DNA of 53,239 nt from Candidatus Atribacteria bacterium (GTDB lineage: Bacteria > Atribacterota > JS1 > SB-45 > 34-128): positions 1 to 53,239 of the forward strand of contig DMCY01000097.1 in the NCBI GenBank assembly GCA_003451675.1. Direction: 5' to 3'. How positions within the stretch are numbered: position 1 is the stretch's first letter; each line of letters begins with the position of its first letter. The translations under genes were made by a program, and so were the position numbers. This document shows positions 35,470-44,256 of this stretch, one piece after another. The notes under the pieces were generated by a model. The model was not told the DNA's origin, did not search any database, and saw only the letters and a list, made by a program, of their open reading frames with translations.

Positions 35470-35597
35470 AGAAAAAAAGGGGGGGTGATAGAGTAAGCTT
35501 AGTTAATAGACGTTTTGTAGGTTAGAAGGTAAACTAAATGTATGTTTTATGAAAATCTGATAATATTTTAAAGATTATTAAGAGGAGGTATAATTTA

Positions 35598-36635
35598 ATG
35601 AAAAAAAGTATAAGATTATTTTTAATAAGAGTAATAGTAATGTCTCTTTTTCTTTCTTTGCTAATTTTTATGAGCAGTGCACAAGCAGAAAGTCAATTTA
35701 AAGTGGCTGTATTTGTCCCCGGGGTTACTGCTGGTAGCCCTTTATATGAGCAAATGGTTGAAGGGGCTACAAAAGCAGTAGAAGAATATAGTAATGCAAG
35801 TTTAAAAGTGGTTGAAGGCGGTTTTAATCAAGCAGAATGGCCTGAAAAAGTGACTTCTTTAGCGGCAACAGGAGAATACAATCTAATTGTTACTTCTAAT
35901 CCTTCTCTGCCCTTTATTTGTGCTGATGTAGCTAAAAATTTTTCAGGACAAAAATTCCTTTGTGTTGATGGTATTCTTTCAGGAAACCCGCAAATTCACT
36001 CACTGCTTTACAATCAAGTTGAACAGGGATATATTGTTGGTTACCTCGGAGGTTTAATTACAAAGAGCACTATGTCGGGGGCTACCCCAGAGCTTAAGGC
36101 AGGGATGATTGTAGGTCAACAATATCCGGCTATGGATAAGATGATTAAACCCGGTTTTGAAAAAGGGCTCAAAGCGGTTGATCCAAATATTACTCTTGAT
36201 TATAGAGTAGTTGGTAATTGGTATGATGCTAACAAAGCCGCGGCCCTTGCTAATAGTATGATGGATGCAGGTGTGGATGTTATTGCCGCTGTTGCTGGTG
36301 GGGCTAATCAAGGAACCATTAGTGCCGCAAAGGAACGAGGTAGATATGTAGTTTATTTTGATAGTAATGAGTATAAATTGGCTCCTGGTACAATCATAGG
36401 TTGTGGCGTGCTTAATCAAAAAAGGGCTGTATATGAGCGGGTAAAGTTGGCAATAGAAGGAAAATTAATTTTTGGAATTGCAGAAATAGTCGGTTTTAAG
36501 GATGGGTATATTGATTTTGCAGATAAGGATCCAGATTATATAAACAATATACCAGAAGATATTAGGAAAGAAATGAATATAGTTATTAAAAAAATGAGAA
36601 GCGGCGAACTCTCATTTGAAGTACCCGAACTATAA
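35598..36635 (+). CDS. BMP/Med-family ABC transporter substrate-binding protein
   Basis: A 345-residue binding protein. Residues 1-34 are a classic signal peptide ending SSAQA, so it is exported; unlike many BmpA relatives there is no lipobox Cys. The mature part reads FKVAVFVPGVTAGSPLYEQMVEG and later GVDVIAAVAGGANQGTISAAKERGRYVVYFDSNEY, matching the basic membrane protein family whose known members bind purine or other nucleosides. AGGAGG precedes the ATG. It is followed by a strong hairpin and then the ATPase and two permeases. Confidence 0.85.
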   Translation: MKKSIRLFLIRVIVMSLFLSLLIFMSSAQAESQFKVAVFVPGVTAGSPLYEQMVEGATKAVEEYSNASLKVVEGGFNQAEWPEKVTSLAATGEYNLIVTSNPSLPFICADVAKNFSGQKFLCVDGILSGNPQIHSLLYNQVEQGYIVGYLGGLITKSTMSGATPELKAGMIVGQQYPAMDKMIKPGFEKGLKAVDPNITLDYRVVGNWYDANKAAALANSMMDAGVDVIAAVAGGANQGTISAAKERGRYVVYFDSNEYKLAPGTIIGCGVLNQKRAVYERVKLAIEGKLIFGIAEIVGFKDGYIDFADKDPDYINNIPEDIRKEMNIVIKKMRSGELSFEVPEL

Positions 36636-36660
36636 GGTTATGTGAATTATGGATTATAAT

Positions 36661-36702
36661 TTTAGGATAAGAGGAGAAGAAATTCTTCTCCTCTTATCCT
36701 AA
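36661..36702 (+). terminator. Strong hairpin after the binding-protein gene
   Basis: TTTAGGATAAGAGGAGAAG at 36661-36679 is mirrored by CTTCTCCTCTTATCCTAAA ending near 36702, an almost perfect stem of about 19 bp with a tiny loop. There is no T-run, so it is probably an mRNA-stabilising or weak terminating structure that raises the amount of binding protein over the permeases. Confidence 0.75.
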
Positions 36703-36781
36703 AATGTAACTTATATAAATGTAAAAATGATTAATTTGAATTTTTCTGAAATAAATTTAGCAGGAATAGGATGTAAAATCT

Positions 36782-38332
36782 ATGATACCGTATGTTCAGA
36801 TGAAGGGAATTAGTAAAATTTATCCCGAAAACAATGTATTAGCTAATGATAAAGTGGATTTTGAGGTTGGGGAAAAAGAAATTCATGCTTTGGTTGGTGA
36901 AAATGGGGCTGGAAAAACCACTCTTATGAAAATTCTTTATGGGATAGAGCAACCTGATAAAGGTAAGATCTATATTGATGGTAAAGAGGAGAAAATTAAA
37001 AGCCCTTTAGATGCGAACCATTTAGCTATTGGTATGGTACATCAGCACTTTAAGCTTATTCCTGAATTTACTATTGCACAGAATGTTGTATTGGGTATAG
37101 AACCATTAAAACGTATGATTTTTTTTGATGATAAAAAAGCTATTCAAAGAGTGAAGGAAGTTAATAAAGAATTTGGATTTAATATTGATCCAAGCCTAAA
37201 AGTTTCTCAACTATCCGTTGGACAGATGCAAATGGTCGAGATTATTAAAATTCTTTATCGGAAAGCTGATCTTTTAATACTTGATGAACCTACCTCTCTT
37301 TTAACAGAGCAACAAATTAAGAAATTATTTACTATATTAAGGAAGCTTGTTTCGATAGGCAAAACAATTGTTATTATTACTCATAAAATTAATGAGGTAA
37401 AGGAAATATCGGATCGTGTAACAATTTTACGGAAAGGTAAATTGGTTGCGGTTAGAAAAACTTCCGAAGTAAGTAAAAAGGAATTATCCCAGCTAATGGT
37501 AGGTAAAAGTGTTATATTTAATTTTACACGAGATGAATCTAAAAAAGGTAAGGTTGTTGTTGAATTTAAAGATGTTACCCTTAAACGAAAAGGTCAAGAG
37601 TGCCTTCTTCTTGATAAGGTAAATTTTTCTATACATTCTGGTGAGATAGTCGGTGTGGCGGGAATTGCTGGGAATGGATGTTCTGAACTTGAAGATGTTG
37701 CTTGCGGTTTATGTAAAGTTACAAAAGGTGCTATTTTGCATCATGGCGAAGATGTTAGTAAGTTTAGTGTGTTAGAACTTAGAAAACGAGGTTTTGCTTA
37801 TGTTCCTGCAGATCGACTTTGTCGAGGATCAAGCCTCCAGGCTAAAGTTGCAGAAAATTTTATTATCTCAAATCATCATTATTTTTTAAAAAAAGGCATT
37901 TTTAATCAAAATAAAGTTCGAGACTTTGCAAATAAATTTATACGATACTATTCTATTGAAGGGGATTCTGATACTTCTATTGGTATGCTTTCAGGTGGTA
38001 ATATTCAGAAAGTTATCTTAGCACGTGAGCTTTCTTCAAAAGCTAATTTTATTATTTTTTCTGAACCTACATGGGGTTTAGATGTTGCAAGTAGTGAGTT
38101 TGTTTATAATAAGATACTTGAGTTAAGGAAACAAGGTGTTGCAATCCTGTTAATTTCCTCAAATTTAGATGAGATATTTGCTTTAACTGATACTATTATA
38201 GTTATGTACAAAGGTAAGATCGTTGGATCATTTGTAAATTCTAAAGAAATTACTAAAGAAATAATCGGTGAATATATGTTAGGTATTAAAGATGATCTAT
38301 TAGCTTGCCAAAAGGAGAAAGGGAAAAAATAG
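36782..38332 (+). CDS. BMP-type ABC transporter ATPase (tandem domains)
   Basis: A 516-residue protein with two ABC domains, as in RbsA/NupO. Domain 1: Walker A GENGAGKTT at residues 39-47, signature LSVGQMQMVEI, Walker B LLILDEPTSLL. Domain 2 has a degenerate Walker A (GIAGNGCSELE) but a good signature LSGGNIQKVILARELS and FSEPTWGLD, where Ser replaces Asp in Walker B. So hydrolysis probably occurs mainly in one site, as is common in this family. It energises the two permeases that follow. Confidence 0.9.
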   Translation: MIPYVQMKGISKIYPENNVLANDKVDFEVGEKEIHALVGENGAGKTTLMKILYGIEQPDKGKIYIDGKEEKIKSPLDANHLAIGMVHQHFKLIPEFTIAQNVVLGIEPLKRMIFFDDKKAIQRVKEVNKEFGFNIDPSLKVSQLSVGQMQMVEIIKILYRKADLLILDEPTSLLTEQQIKKLFTILRKLVSIGKTIVIITHKINEVKEISDRVTILRKGKLVAVRKTSEVSKKELSQLMVGKSVIFNFTRDESKKGKVVVEFKDVTLKRKGQECLLLDKVNFSIHSGEIVGVAGIAGNGCSELEDVACGLCKVTKGAILHHGEDVSKFSVLELRKRGFAYVPADRLCRGSSLQAKVAENFIISNHHYFLKKGIFNQNKVRDFANKFIRYYSIEGDSDTSIGMLSGGNIQKVILARELSSKANFIIFSEPTWGLDVASSEFVYNKILELRKQGVAILLISSNLDEIFALTDTIIVMYKGKIVGSFVNSKEITKEIIGEYMLGIKDDLLACQKEKGKK

Positions 38333-38334
38333 TA

Positions 38335-39390
38335 ATGCATATTAAAAAAGTAAATGATTTTATTGTTAATATTAGTGGTCTAGCAATTACTATTGGAGCT
38401 TCATTCATTATAGCTATTATTTTAATTTTTATTTTAAGCAAAGAACCAGGGAGGACGATTTACTATTTTTTTATTGGCCCTTTTACTAATAGATATTATT
38501 TTGGAAATATGATAAATACAGCCATACCATTAATATTTACGGGTCTAGGAATTTCGCTTGCTTTTAAATCTTCAGTTTTTAATCTTGGTGGAGAAGGTCA
38601 AGTTTATTCAGGTGCACTTATAGCTACAATTGTATGTCTCGCTTTACCTAATACTAATGGATATTTTGGAGCTTTTTTAGCGTTAGTTTCAGCTATGCTT
38701 GTGGGAGCTCTACTTGCTGGATTATCAGGGCTATTTAAAATGAAATGGGATACCAATGAGCTTATTTCTTCTTTCCTTATTTCTAATGCAGTGATATTGA
38801 TTGTAAATTATTTTATTACCGGTCCCCTTGATGATCCTAATAGTTATTTGCTTACTACTTCTACTATTCCTTCACAATATCACTTTCTTAAAATCTTTCC
38901 ACCATCAAATTTGAATATTGGTATTATATTAGCAATTCTAACTATTTTTTTTATTTATTTTCTAATGTATCATTCCCATTGGGGTTACGAAATGAGAATG
39001 TGTGGACTTAACAGGGAGTTTTCCCGGTATGGCGGAATCAAAGTTTGTAATTACTTTATTTTGCCAATGTTTTTGAGTGGGGCATTACATGGTGTTGCTG
39101 GAGGGATTTCTATTTTAGGTACCTACCATATGTGTATTAAGGAATTTTCTTTTGGTATGGGTTGGAATGGGATTGCCGTTGCTTTAATTGCAAGAAATAA
39201 TCCGATTGGAGTTTTACCAGCAGCAATCTTTTTTGCCTATCTAAATGCGGGAGCCAAAACCGCAATGCTTCATTCGGATGTTACTTTTGAGATTGCTGCT
39301 GTTGTCCAATCTGTAGTATTTTATTTGGTAACAGCTCGAGCAATATATGATATAATTCGCTACAAAATAGAGAGAGATAAAATGGTATGA
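38335..39390 (+). CDS. BMP-type ABC transporter permease 1
   Basis: A 351-residue membrane protein with about ten hydrophobic segments, of the branched-chain/ribose-type permease family used by nucleoside importers. SSVFNLGGEGQVYSGALIA is the conserved NxGxEGQ motif. I place the start at ATG 38335, two bases after the ATPase stop, with AAAGGAGAAAGGG upstream; an earlier TTG at 38305 lies inside the ATPase gene before that site. Its stop overlaps permease 2 by four bases. Confidence 0.87.
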   Translation: MHIKKVNDFIVNISGLAITIGASFIIAIILIFILSKEPGRTIYYFFIGPFTNRYYFGNMINTAIPLIFTGLGISLAFKSSVFNLGGEGQVYSGALIATIVCLALPNTNGYFGAFLALVSAMLVGALLAGLSGLFKMKWDTNELISSFLISNAVILIVNYFITGPLDDPNSYLLTTSTIPSQYHFLKIFPPSNLNIGIILAILTIFFIYFLMYHSHWGYEMRMCGLNREFSRYGGIKVCNYFILPMFLSGALHGVAGGISILGTYHMCIKEFSFGMGWNGIAVALIARNNPIGVLPAAIFFAYLNAGAKTAMLHSDVTFEIAAVVQSVVFYLVTARAIYDIIRYKIERDKMV

Positions 39391-40292
39391 TGGAAAATAG
39401 AGATTTAATTAGATTAATCTATAATAGTGTGGGAATTATGACTCCGTTTTTACTTGCAGCAATAGGGGGTCTTTTTACTGAACTTGCTGGCATACTTAAT
39501 ATTGCTTTAGAGGGCCTAATCTTAATTGGTGCTTTTTTTAGTGTTATTTTTACTGCTCTTACTAATAGTCTATTTTATGGGATTTTTTTAGGAATTCTCG
39601 CATCTATGGTGGTTGCTTTTATTTTCGGAAGTGTAAGCTTATATCTTCGAGCTAACATTTTTATTACAGGCTTAGCCACAAATTTATTTGCTTCTGGTAT
39701 TACTATCGTACTTGCTTTTCACTTTTTTGGGACTAAAGGAGTAATTAATTTTAAAAATATTCCTAAACTTCCAAAGTTTTCATATCCCTTTTTTCAAAAA
39801 ATACCCTTTATTGGAGAAATTCTTGTTGGGCATAATATCTTAGTTTATCTGAGTTGGCTTATTGTATTTATTTCAATAATTTTAATTTACAAGACGCCAT
39901 ATGGATTTCGTTTAAGAGGTACTGGTATTAACCCTGAGGCAATTTCTTCATTAGGGCTTAATCCTAAAAAATATCAGTTATCAGCTATTCTTATTTCAGG
40001 TTTTACCTGTGGTCTTGCTGGGGCTTTTCTTACTCTTAATTTAGGGGCATTTGTTCCAAATGTTAGTTCAGGAAGAGGGTGGATTGCTTTAGTGGTAATT
40101 TATCTGGGAAATAGGAAACCTTTAGGGATAGTTATCGCTGCCTTTATATTTGGATTTGCAGAGAGTATATCTAATTATATGCAGGGAGCGATGGATGTAC
40201 CAACAGATTTTGTCCTTGCCCTTCCATATTTAGTTACCGTTTTAGTAATGATATTTTATTCTATCTGGAAACATTATAAGACAGAGAGTTAA
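39387..40292 (+). CDS. BMP-type ABC transporter permease 2
   Basis: A 301-residue membrane protein with eight to nine hydrophobic segments. TELAGILNIALEGLILIGAF near residue 30 is the matching EGxxL motif of the second nucleoside-type permease, and GRGWIALVVIYLGNRKPLG near 225 is also typical. Coupled to permease 1. It ends the sugar/nucleoside unit; 355 bases of mostly noncoding DNA follow. Confidence 0.87.
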   Translation: MMENRDLIRLIYNSVGIMTPFLLAAIGGLFTELAGILNIALEGLILIGAFFSVIFTALTNSLFYGIFLGILASMVVAFIFGSVSLYLRANIFITGLATNLFASGITIVLAFHFFGTKGVINFKNIPKLPKFSYPFFQKIPFIGEILVGHNILVYLSWLIVFISIILIYKTPYGFRLRGTGINPEAISSLGLNPKKYQLSAILISGFTCGLAGAFLTLNLGAFVPNVSSGRGWIALVVIYLGNRKPLGIVIAAFIFGFAESISNYMQGAMDVPTDFVLALPYLVTVLVMIFYSIWKHYKTES

Positions 40293-40546
40293 AAGACAAT
40301 TTTCGTTGTTAAGTTTGCTAAATTATTTTTGTAACATAGACTTCTTAAATTGATAACAAATATAGTAGATTTACAAAAATTAAATTTATTTTTCAATTTT
40401 TTTAAAACTTCAATGTAAATTAAGCATATGTTCATAATAATAAAATATTTTAAAGTAAAGCAGAATGGTTAAAGGCGTTTTTTTCTGTATTAAAAATCTA
40501 ATAAGCCAGGAGAGTTAAATAAATAGAAGAATATGGAAAGTTAGAC
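40293..40546. other. Noncoding gap after the transporter
   Basis: About 250 very AT-rich bases. I see no gene, strong terminator or RNA. The promoter and operators of the next gene begin at 40547. Confidence 0.5.
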
Positions 40547-40612
40547 TTGACACATCAGTTAATAAAGTATTAAAATATTGTTAACAATATATAAATATAT
40601 TATTAACAATAT
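40547..40612 (+). promoter_or_regulatory. Promoter with two phased 16-bp palindromes
   Basis: TTGACA at 40547-40552 and TAAAAT at 40571-40576 (18-base spacing) form a promoter. ATATTGTTAACAATAT at 40575-40590 is a perfect palindrome overlapping the -10. ATATTATTAACAATAT at 40597-40612 is the same site with one change. Centres are 22 bases apart, two helical turns, so two dimers would bind the same DNA face. They lie just before the HTH-cupin regulator at 40648, the probable binder. Confidence 0.72.
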
Positions 40613-40647
40613 ACTTAAAATTATAAATGATGAAATGAGAATGAAAG

Positions 40648-41202
40648 ATGAAAATTGACATTGGGACAAAAGTGAGGAAACTTAGAAAAAAATATAATAT
40701 AACAATTCAAGAACTATGTAATAAGACTGAATTAAGCTATTCTTTTTTATCAAATCTTGAAAATAATAAACACTCTATAACAGTAACTAATTTAAGTAAA
40801 ATTGCTAATTTTTTTAAGGTAGAATTAAGTTATTTTTTTATAGAGGATGATTTAATAAAGAAACCCTGCCTAACCAAAAAAGGTGAAAGAGAATATATTA
40901 CAGATGACAATATAAAAATCCACCCTCTATCTTCTCAAAAATTTGGATTGTTTAAGGTATCTTTATGGGAAATCTTAAAAAATTCATCTTATAAACCCGA
41001 GGAGTATCACATCCATAAACCGGGAGAAGAATTAATTTATGTTATTAAGGGGAAAATTCAGGCAGATATAGAGGGAGATAGATATATTCTTGAAGAAGGG
41101 GATTCTCTGCATTTCAAATCAAACTTAAAACATAAGTACGAAGCAATAGATACACCTTCTAAATTAGTTATAGTTAAATGTGAAGATATAAAGAAAATTT
41201 AA
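40648..41202 (+). CDS. HTH-cupin transcriptional regulator
   Basis: A 184-residue regulator. Residues 5-60 are a Cro/CI-type helix-turn-helix (KVRKLRKKYNITIQELCNKT, then SYSFLSNLENNKHS). Residues 105-180 are a cupin barrel (EEYHIHKPGEELIYVIKGKI, then EEGDSLHFKSNLKHKYEA) that should bind a small ligand or metal. Such proteins (SinR/PuuR-like) control amine and amino acid catabolism. Two palindromes overlap its promoter, implying autoregulation. It is directly upstream of the grd-like operon and is the best candidate regulator for it. Confidence 0.86.
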   Translation: MKIDIGTKVRKLRKKYNITIQELCNKTELSYSFLSNLENNKHSITVTNLSKIANFFKVELSYFFIEDDLIKKPCLTKKGEREYITDDNIKIHPLSSQKFGLFKVSLWEILKNSSYKPEEYHIHKPGEELIYVIKGKIQADIEGDRYILEEGDSLHFKSNLKHKYEAIDTPSKLVIVKCEDIKKI

Positions 41203-41304
41203 AAATAAGAAATTATTTTTAAATTTTTCCTTTAATATTTAAGAAAAAAAAAGATAAGTAGGTGTTAAAAGTTAAATTTAAAAAAAGGAAGGCTTTTATT
41301 AAAA

Positions 41305-42651
41305 ATGAAGATAGCTAAAAAAGCAATATGCTATATAAATCAATTTTATGCTGGAATGGGTGGAGAGGAAAAAGCAGATATTGGATTGAACATTTTTGAG
41401 GGGGCAAAGGGGCCAGGGATTGGTTTAGAAAAATTATGGGATGGAAAAATAGAAATAGTTAAAACTATTTCTTGCGGAGATAATTATATAAATAATGAGG
41501 AACATTTTAAAAAAGCATGGATAGAAATTAAAGAAATAATAGAAGAAATAAAGCCAGATGTCTTTATTGCTGGACCGGCATTTAATGCTGGGAGATATGG
41601 CGTAGCTTGTGCCAAACTTTGTGACTATGTTAGAAAAAATCTAAATATCCCCAGTGTAACCGCGATGTATTACGAAAACCCTGCAGTGTCAATATATGTA
41701 AAGGATAATTATATTATTGCCAGCCCGGAAACAGCATCAGGAATGAGAAAGGTATTACCTGTTCTTTCAGCTCTATCCTTAAAACTTGCCAATAGAGAAA
41801 AGATTGGTCCTGCCAGAACAGAAGGATATATTCCCACCGGCCATCGTTATAATGCTTATAATCAAACGATCGGGGCAACCAGGGTGGTAGATATGCTTTT
41901 AAAAAAGCTAAAAGGAGAAGATTATTTCACTGAGATTCCTTTAAGAAAATTTGAAAAGGTGAAAGCAGCTGCACCTTTAAAAGATAGGAAAAATGCTATA
42001 ATCGCTCTAATTACTACAGGAGGGTTAGTCTCTAAAGGTAATCCTGATAAATTACGCCAGGCCTTTTCTGTTACTTATGCCAAATACAATATAGAAGGTC
42101 TTGTCTCTATCCCCGCAGGAGATTATGAATCTATTCACGGAGGATATGATACTACTTTAGTTAATGAAGATCCTAATCGATTAGTCCCCTTAGATGAATT
42201 GAGAATTTTAGAAAAGAAATATTATATTAAAGGTATTTATAAAAATTTCTTTACTACTTGTGGGATAGGAACAAAAATTACAGATAGTATTAATATAGGA
42301 AAAGGTATGGCTAAAGAATTATTAGAGAATGGCGTAAATGGGGTAATTTTAACTTCTACCTGAGGAACTTGTACTCGTTGCGGTGCAACGATTTCCAAAG
42401 AATTAGATAAAAGAAATATACCGAATAGCTTGATTACTGCCTTTACTTCTATTGCTTTTAATGTGGGGGCAAATCGAATTATTTTTGGAGGGAATTTTAC
42501 TAATCCAGTGGGAGCACCTGATTTGCCATTAGATCGAGAGAAGAATTATAGGAGAAATTTATTGCTAAAAGCATTAGAGGCAATGAGTACTAAAATATGT
42601 GAACCTACTATTTATAATATTGAGGCAGATAAAGGAGGGGAAGTTAAATGA
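41305..42651 (+). CDS. grdB: Glycine/sarcosine/betaine reductase component B-type selenoprotein (UGA at 42361)
   Basis: Read through the TGA at 42361-42363 as selenocysteine, this is a 448-residue GrdB-like protein with Sec353. Evidence for readthrough: the sequence on both sides matches the family (INQFYAGMGGEEKADIG, IAGPAFNAGRYGVACAKLCD, then TST-Sec-GTCTRCGATISKEL), and the frame continues for 95 codons to a stop that overlaps grdE. A hairpin follows the TGA. In known enzymes the selenocysteine of protein B attacks the substrate C-N bond and passes a carboxymethyl group to GrdA. AAGGAAGG lies 12 bases before the ATG. GrdB, GrdF and GrdH are too alike to say whether the substrate is glycine, sarcosine, betaine or something else. 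Confidence 0.92.
42376..42390 (+). promoter_or_regulatory. Bacterial SECIS-like hairpin in grdB
   Basis: CGTTGC at 42376-42381 pairs perfectly with GCAACG at 42385-42390 around a GGT loop that begins 19 bases after the selenocysteine TGA. The position is right for a bacterial SECIS read by SelB. It is formed by codons of the conserved CTRCGAT motif. Confidence 0.75.
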
Positions 42652-43961
42652 AATTAAAAAGACAGTACTACAATGTTAAAGATGTGGTATGGGAAAAAAA
42701 ATCAACATTTAATGATGGAATACTAAAAATAAATAAAGAGGAATTAAAAAGATTATTTTTACCTTTAGGTAAAGGAGTTATAAAGGATATTAATTTTGAA
42801 ATTGTAAAGCCAGGAGAAGATACCAGAATTATACATATTTTAGATACGATTCAGCCGATGTGGAAAGCTGAGGGTAAAGAGAAGCAATATCCCGGTTTTT
42901 TAGGAGCACCTATTACCTCTGGGAATGGAGTTACTAATTTACTTAAAGGATTTACAGTTATGGAATGTGCTCCCTTGCCCTGGGAGAGTACAAGTGCAAG
43001 TAGTGGTCTTTTGTATCCCCGGGAAGCCATTGTGGATATGGTGGGATCTATTGCTGGCATGAGTCCTTTTAGCGAGACCATAAATTTAGCAATTATTTTC
43101 GAATTAATTAAAGGGAAATCTTCTATTGAATATGATAAGAGCATACGTCAGTGTGGATTAAAGGTTGCGGAATATTTGGCATCTTTAACTAGTAAAGAAA
43201 ATGCTGATGAGGAAGAAGAATTTTTTATCGATGAACTAAATCCTAATCTTCCCAATGTAGTGTTAGTATGGCAATGTCAAAGTCAAGGACCTTATGCGAG
43301 CACGTTTTTATATGGATTAAGTATTGATAATTTGGTGCCCACCCTTCTCCATCCTAATGAATTATTAGATGGATGTTTAGTTAGTGGAAATTATGCTTGG
43401 CCTGCCTTTAAGGTTCCTACTTATTTACATGTAAATCATCCTATATTGCTTGAATTATATAAAAGGCACGGTAAAACATTAAATTTTAGAGGGGTTATTC
43501 TTAGTAGAAGTCATAATCCTACTCAATGGCACAAAGAGCGATCGGCTAGCTTTTGTGTAAAACTTGCCCAATATTTAGGTGCCGAAGGTTTAGTTATAGC
43601 TTGGGAAGGAGGAGGGAATGCGGCTGTTGATGCCATGTTAACTATTCAAATGGCTGAGCAAAATAGCGTCAAAACTTCTACCATAACCTTTGAGTTTGGT
43701 GGTGAAGATGGTACAGCTAAAGACCTTTTAGTGGATTATGTTCCAGAAGCTGATGCAATTATAAGTGGGGGAAGCATAGAAAAGAAGATTACCATTCCCA
43801 AAGTGAATAGAGTAGTTGGCGGAGATTTTCTTAGATTAGATAAAGAATCAGGTGGTTATTTTCCTTCAGCAAAAGAAGAAATAACTTTTGATACTAATAC
43901 ACAAATTTATTGTGCTGGAAATCAAACCGGTCATAGCAGATTATGTGCTGAAGCTTATTAG
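42648..43961 (+). CDS. grdE: GrdE-like substrate-binding proprotein lacking the pyruvoyl Cys
   Basis: A 437-residue homologue of GrdE/GrdI, the subunit that in known reductases is cut at an Asn-Cys bond to make a pyruvoyl group that holds the amine. Shared features: EIVKPGEDTRI near residue 51, FRGVILSRSHN near 280 and EGGGNAAVDAMLTIQMAE near 335. From memory, known GrdE proteins read VSGNCVSACDK around Cys242; here the equivalent is VSGNYAWPAFK with Tyr249. Without that Cys, normal cleavage and pyruvoyl formation look impossible. The gene overlaps grdB by four bases after AAAGGAGGGG, so the two are made together. Its last 236 bases are repeated, degraded, at 46484. The substrate is therefore open. 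Confidence 0.85.
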   Translation: MKLKRQYYNVKDVVWEKKSTFNDGILKINKEELKRLFLPLGKGVIKDINFEIVKPGEDTRIIHILDTIQPMWKAEGKEKQYPGFLGAPITSGNGVTNLLKGFTVMECAPLPWESTSASSGLLYPREAIVDMVGSIAGMSPFSETINLAIIFELIKGKSSIEYDKSIRQCGLKVAEYLASLTSKENADEEEEFFIDELNPNLPNVVLVWQCQSQGPYASTFLYGLSIDNLVPTLLHPNELLDGCLVSGNYAWPAFKVPTYLHVNHPILLELYKRHGKTLNFRGVILSRSHNPTQWHKERSASFCVKLAQYLGAEGLVIAWEGGGNAAVDAMLTIQMAEQNSVKTSTITFEFGGEDGTAKDLLVDYVPEADAIISGGSIEKKITIPKVNRVVGGDFLRLDKESGGYFPSAKEEITFDTNTQIYCAGNQTGHSRLCAEAY

Positions 43962-43980
43962 TTTAGGAGGGAAAAGAAAT

Positions 43981-44070
43981 ATGAAAATATTAAAATATGA
44001 TCCCTAAAAATGTACAGGATGCTTAAGCTGTCAATTAGCTTGTTCTTTTCAAAAGTTACAAGAGGAGATC
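43981..44070 (+). pseudogene. 5' fragment of a duplicate ferredoxin gene
   Basis: The start reads MKILKYDP, then TAA, then KCTGCLSCQLACSFQK, matching the intact ferredoxin at 46759 (MKVLKYDSKKCTGCLSCELACSFQR). An A-to-T change turned a Lys codon into TAA at codon 9, and similarity ends near 44070. It follows grdE by 19 bases with an AGGAGGGAAA site, as the intact copy follows the grdE fragment. From 44071 to 44256 I see no supported gene. Confidence 0.85.
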
Positions 44071-44256
44071 CATCTTTATCTTTATAACGAGAAAGAATTT
44101 CTAAGAGGAATATTTTACTAAAAGTAAAGGAGACATTAAAAACAGAAGTAGCTGAAACTACTTTATTTAAAGTAAAAAAGTATTAAATGAGTTACATATA
44201 TTTTATTATACGAAATTTATGACATTTAATATAAAACATAGTGGAGGAAATTTAAA

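Noticed and set aside
36054..36419. Reverse-strand 121-residue open frame in the BMP gene
   Set aside because: Antisense to a clear binding protein with no domain or start signal of its own.
36661..36702. Inverted repeat as an insertion-sequence end
   Set aside because: No transposase or second terminal repeat is near; position right after a binding-protein gene fits a transcript hairpin.
42361..42363. TGA as the true end of grdB with a separate small gene after it
   Set aside because: The family motif continues without a gap through the TGA (TST-Sec-GTCTRCGAT), the downstream frame has no start or ribosome binding site of its own near 42364, and a hairpin follows.
44005..44007. TAA in the short ferredoxin copy as recoded sense
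   Set aside because: The codon is TAA, not TGA, it falls at an ordinary Lys position, and similarity is lost about 60 bases later; decay explains it better.
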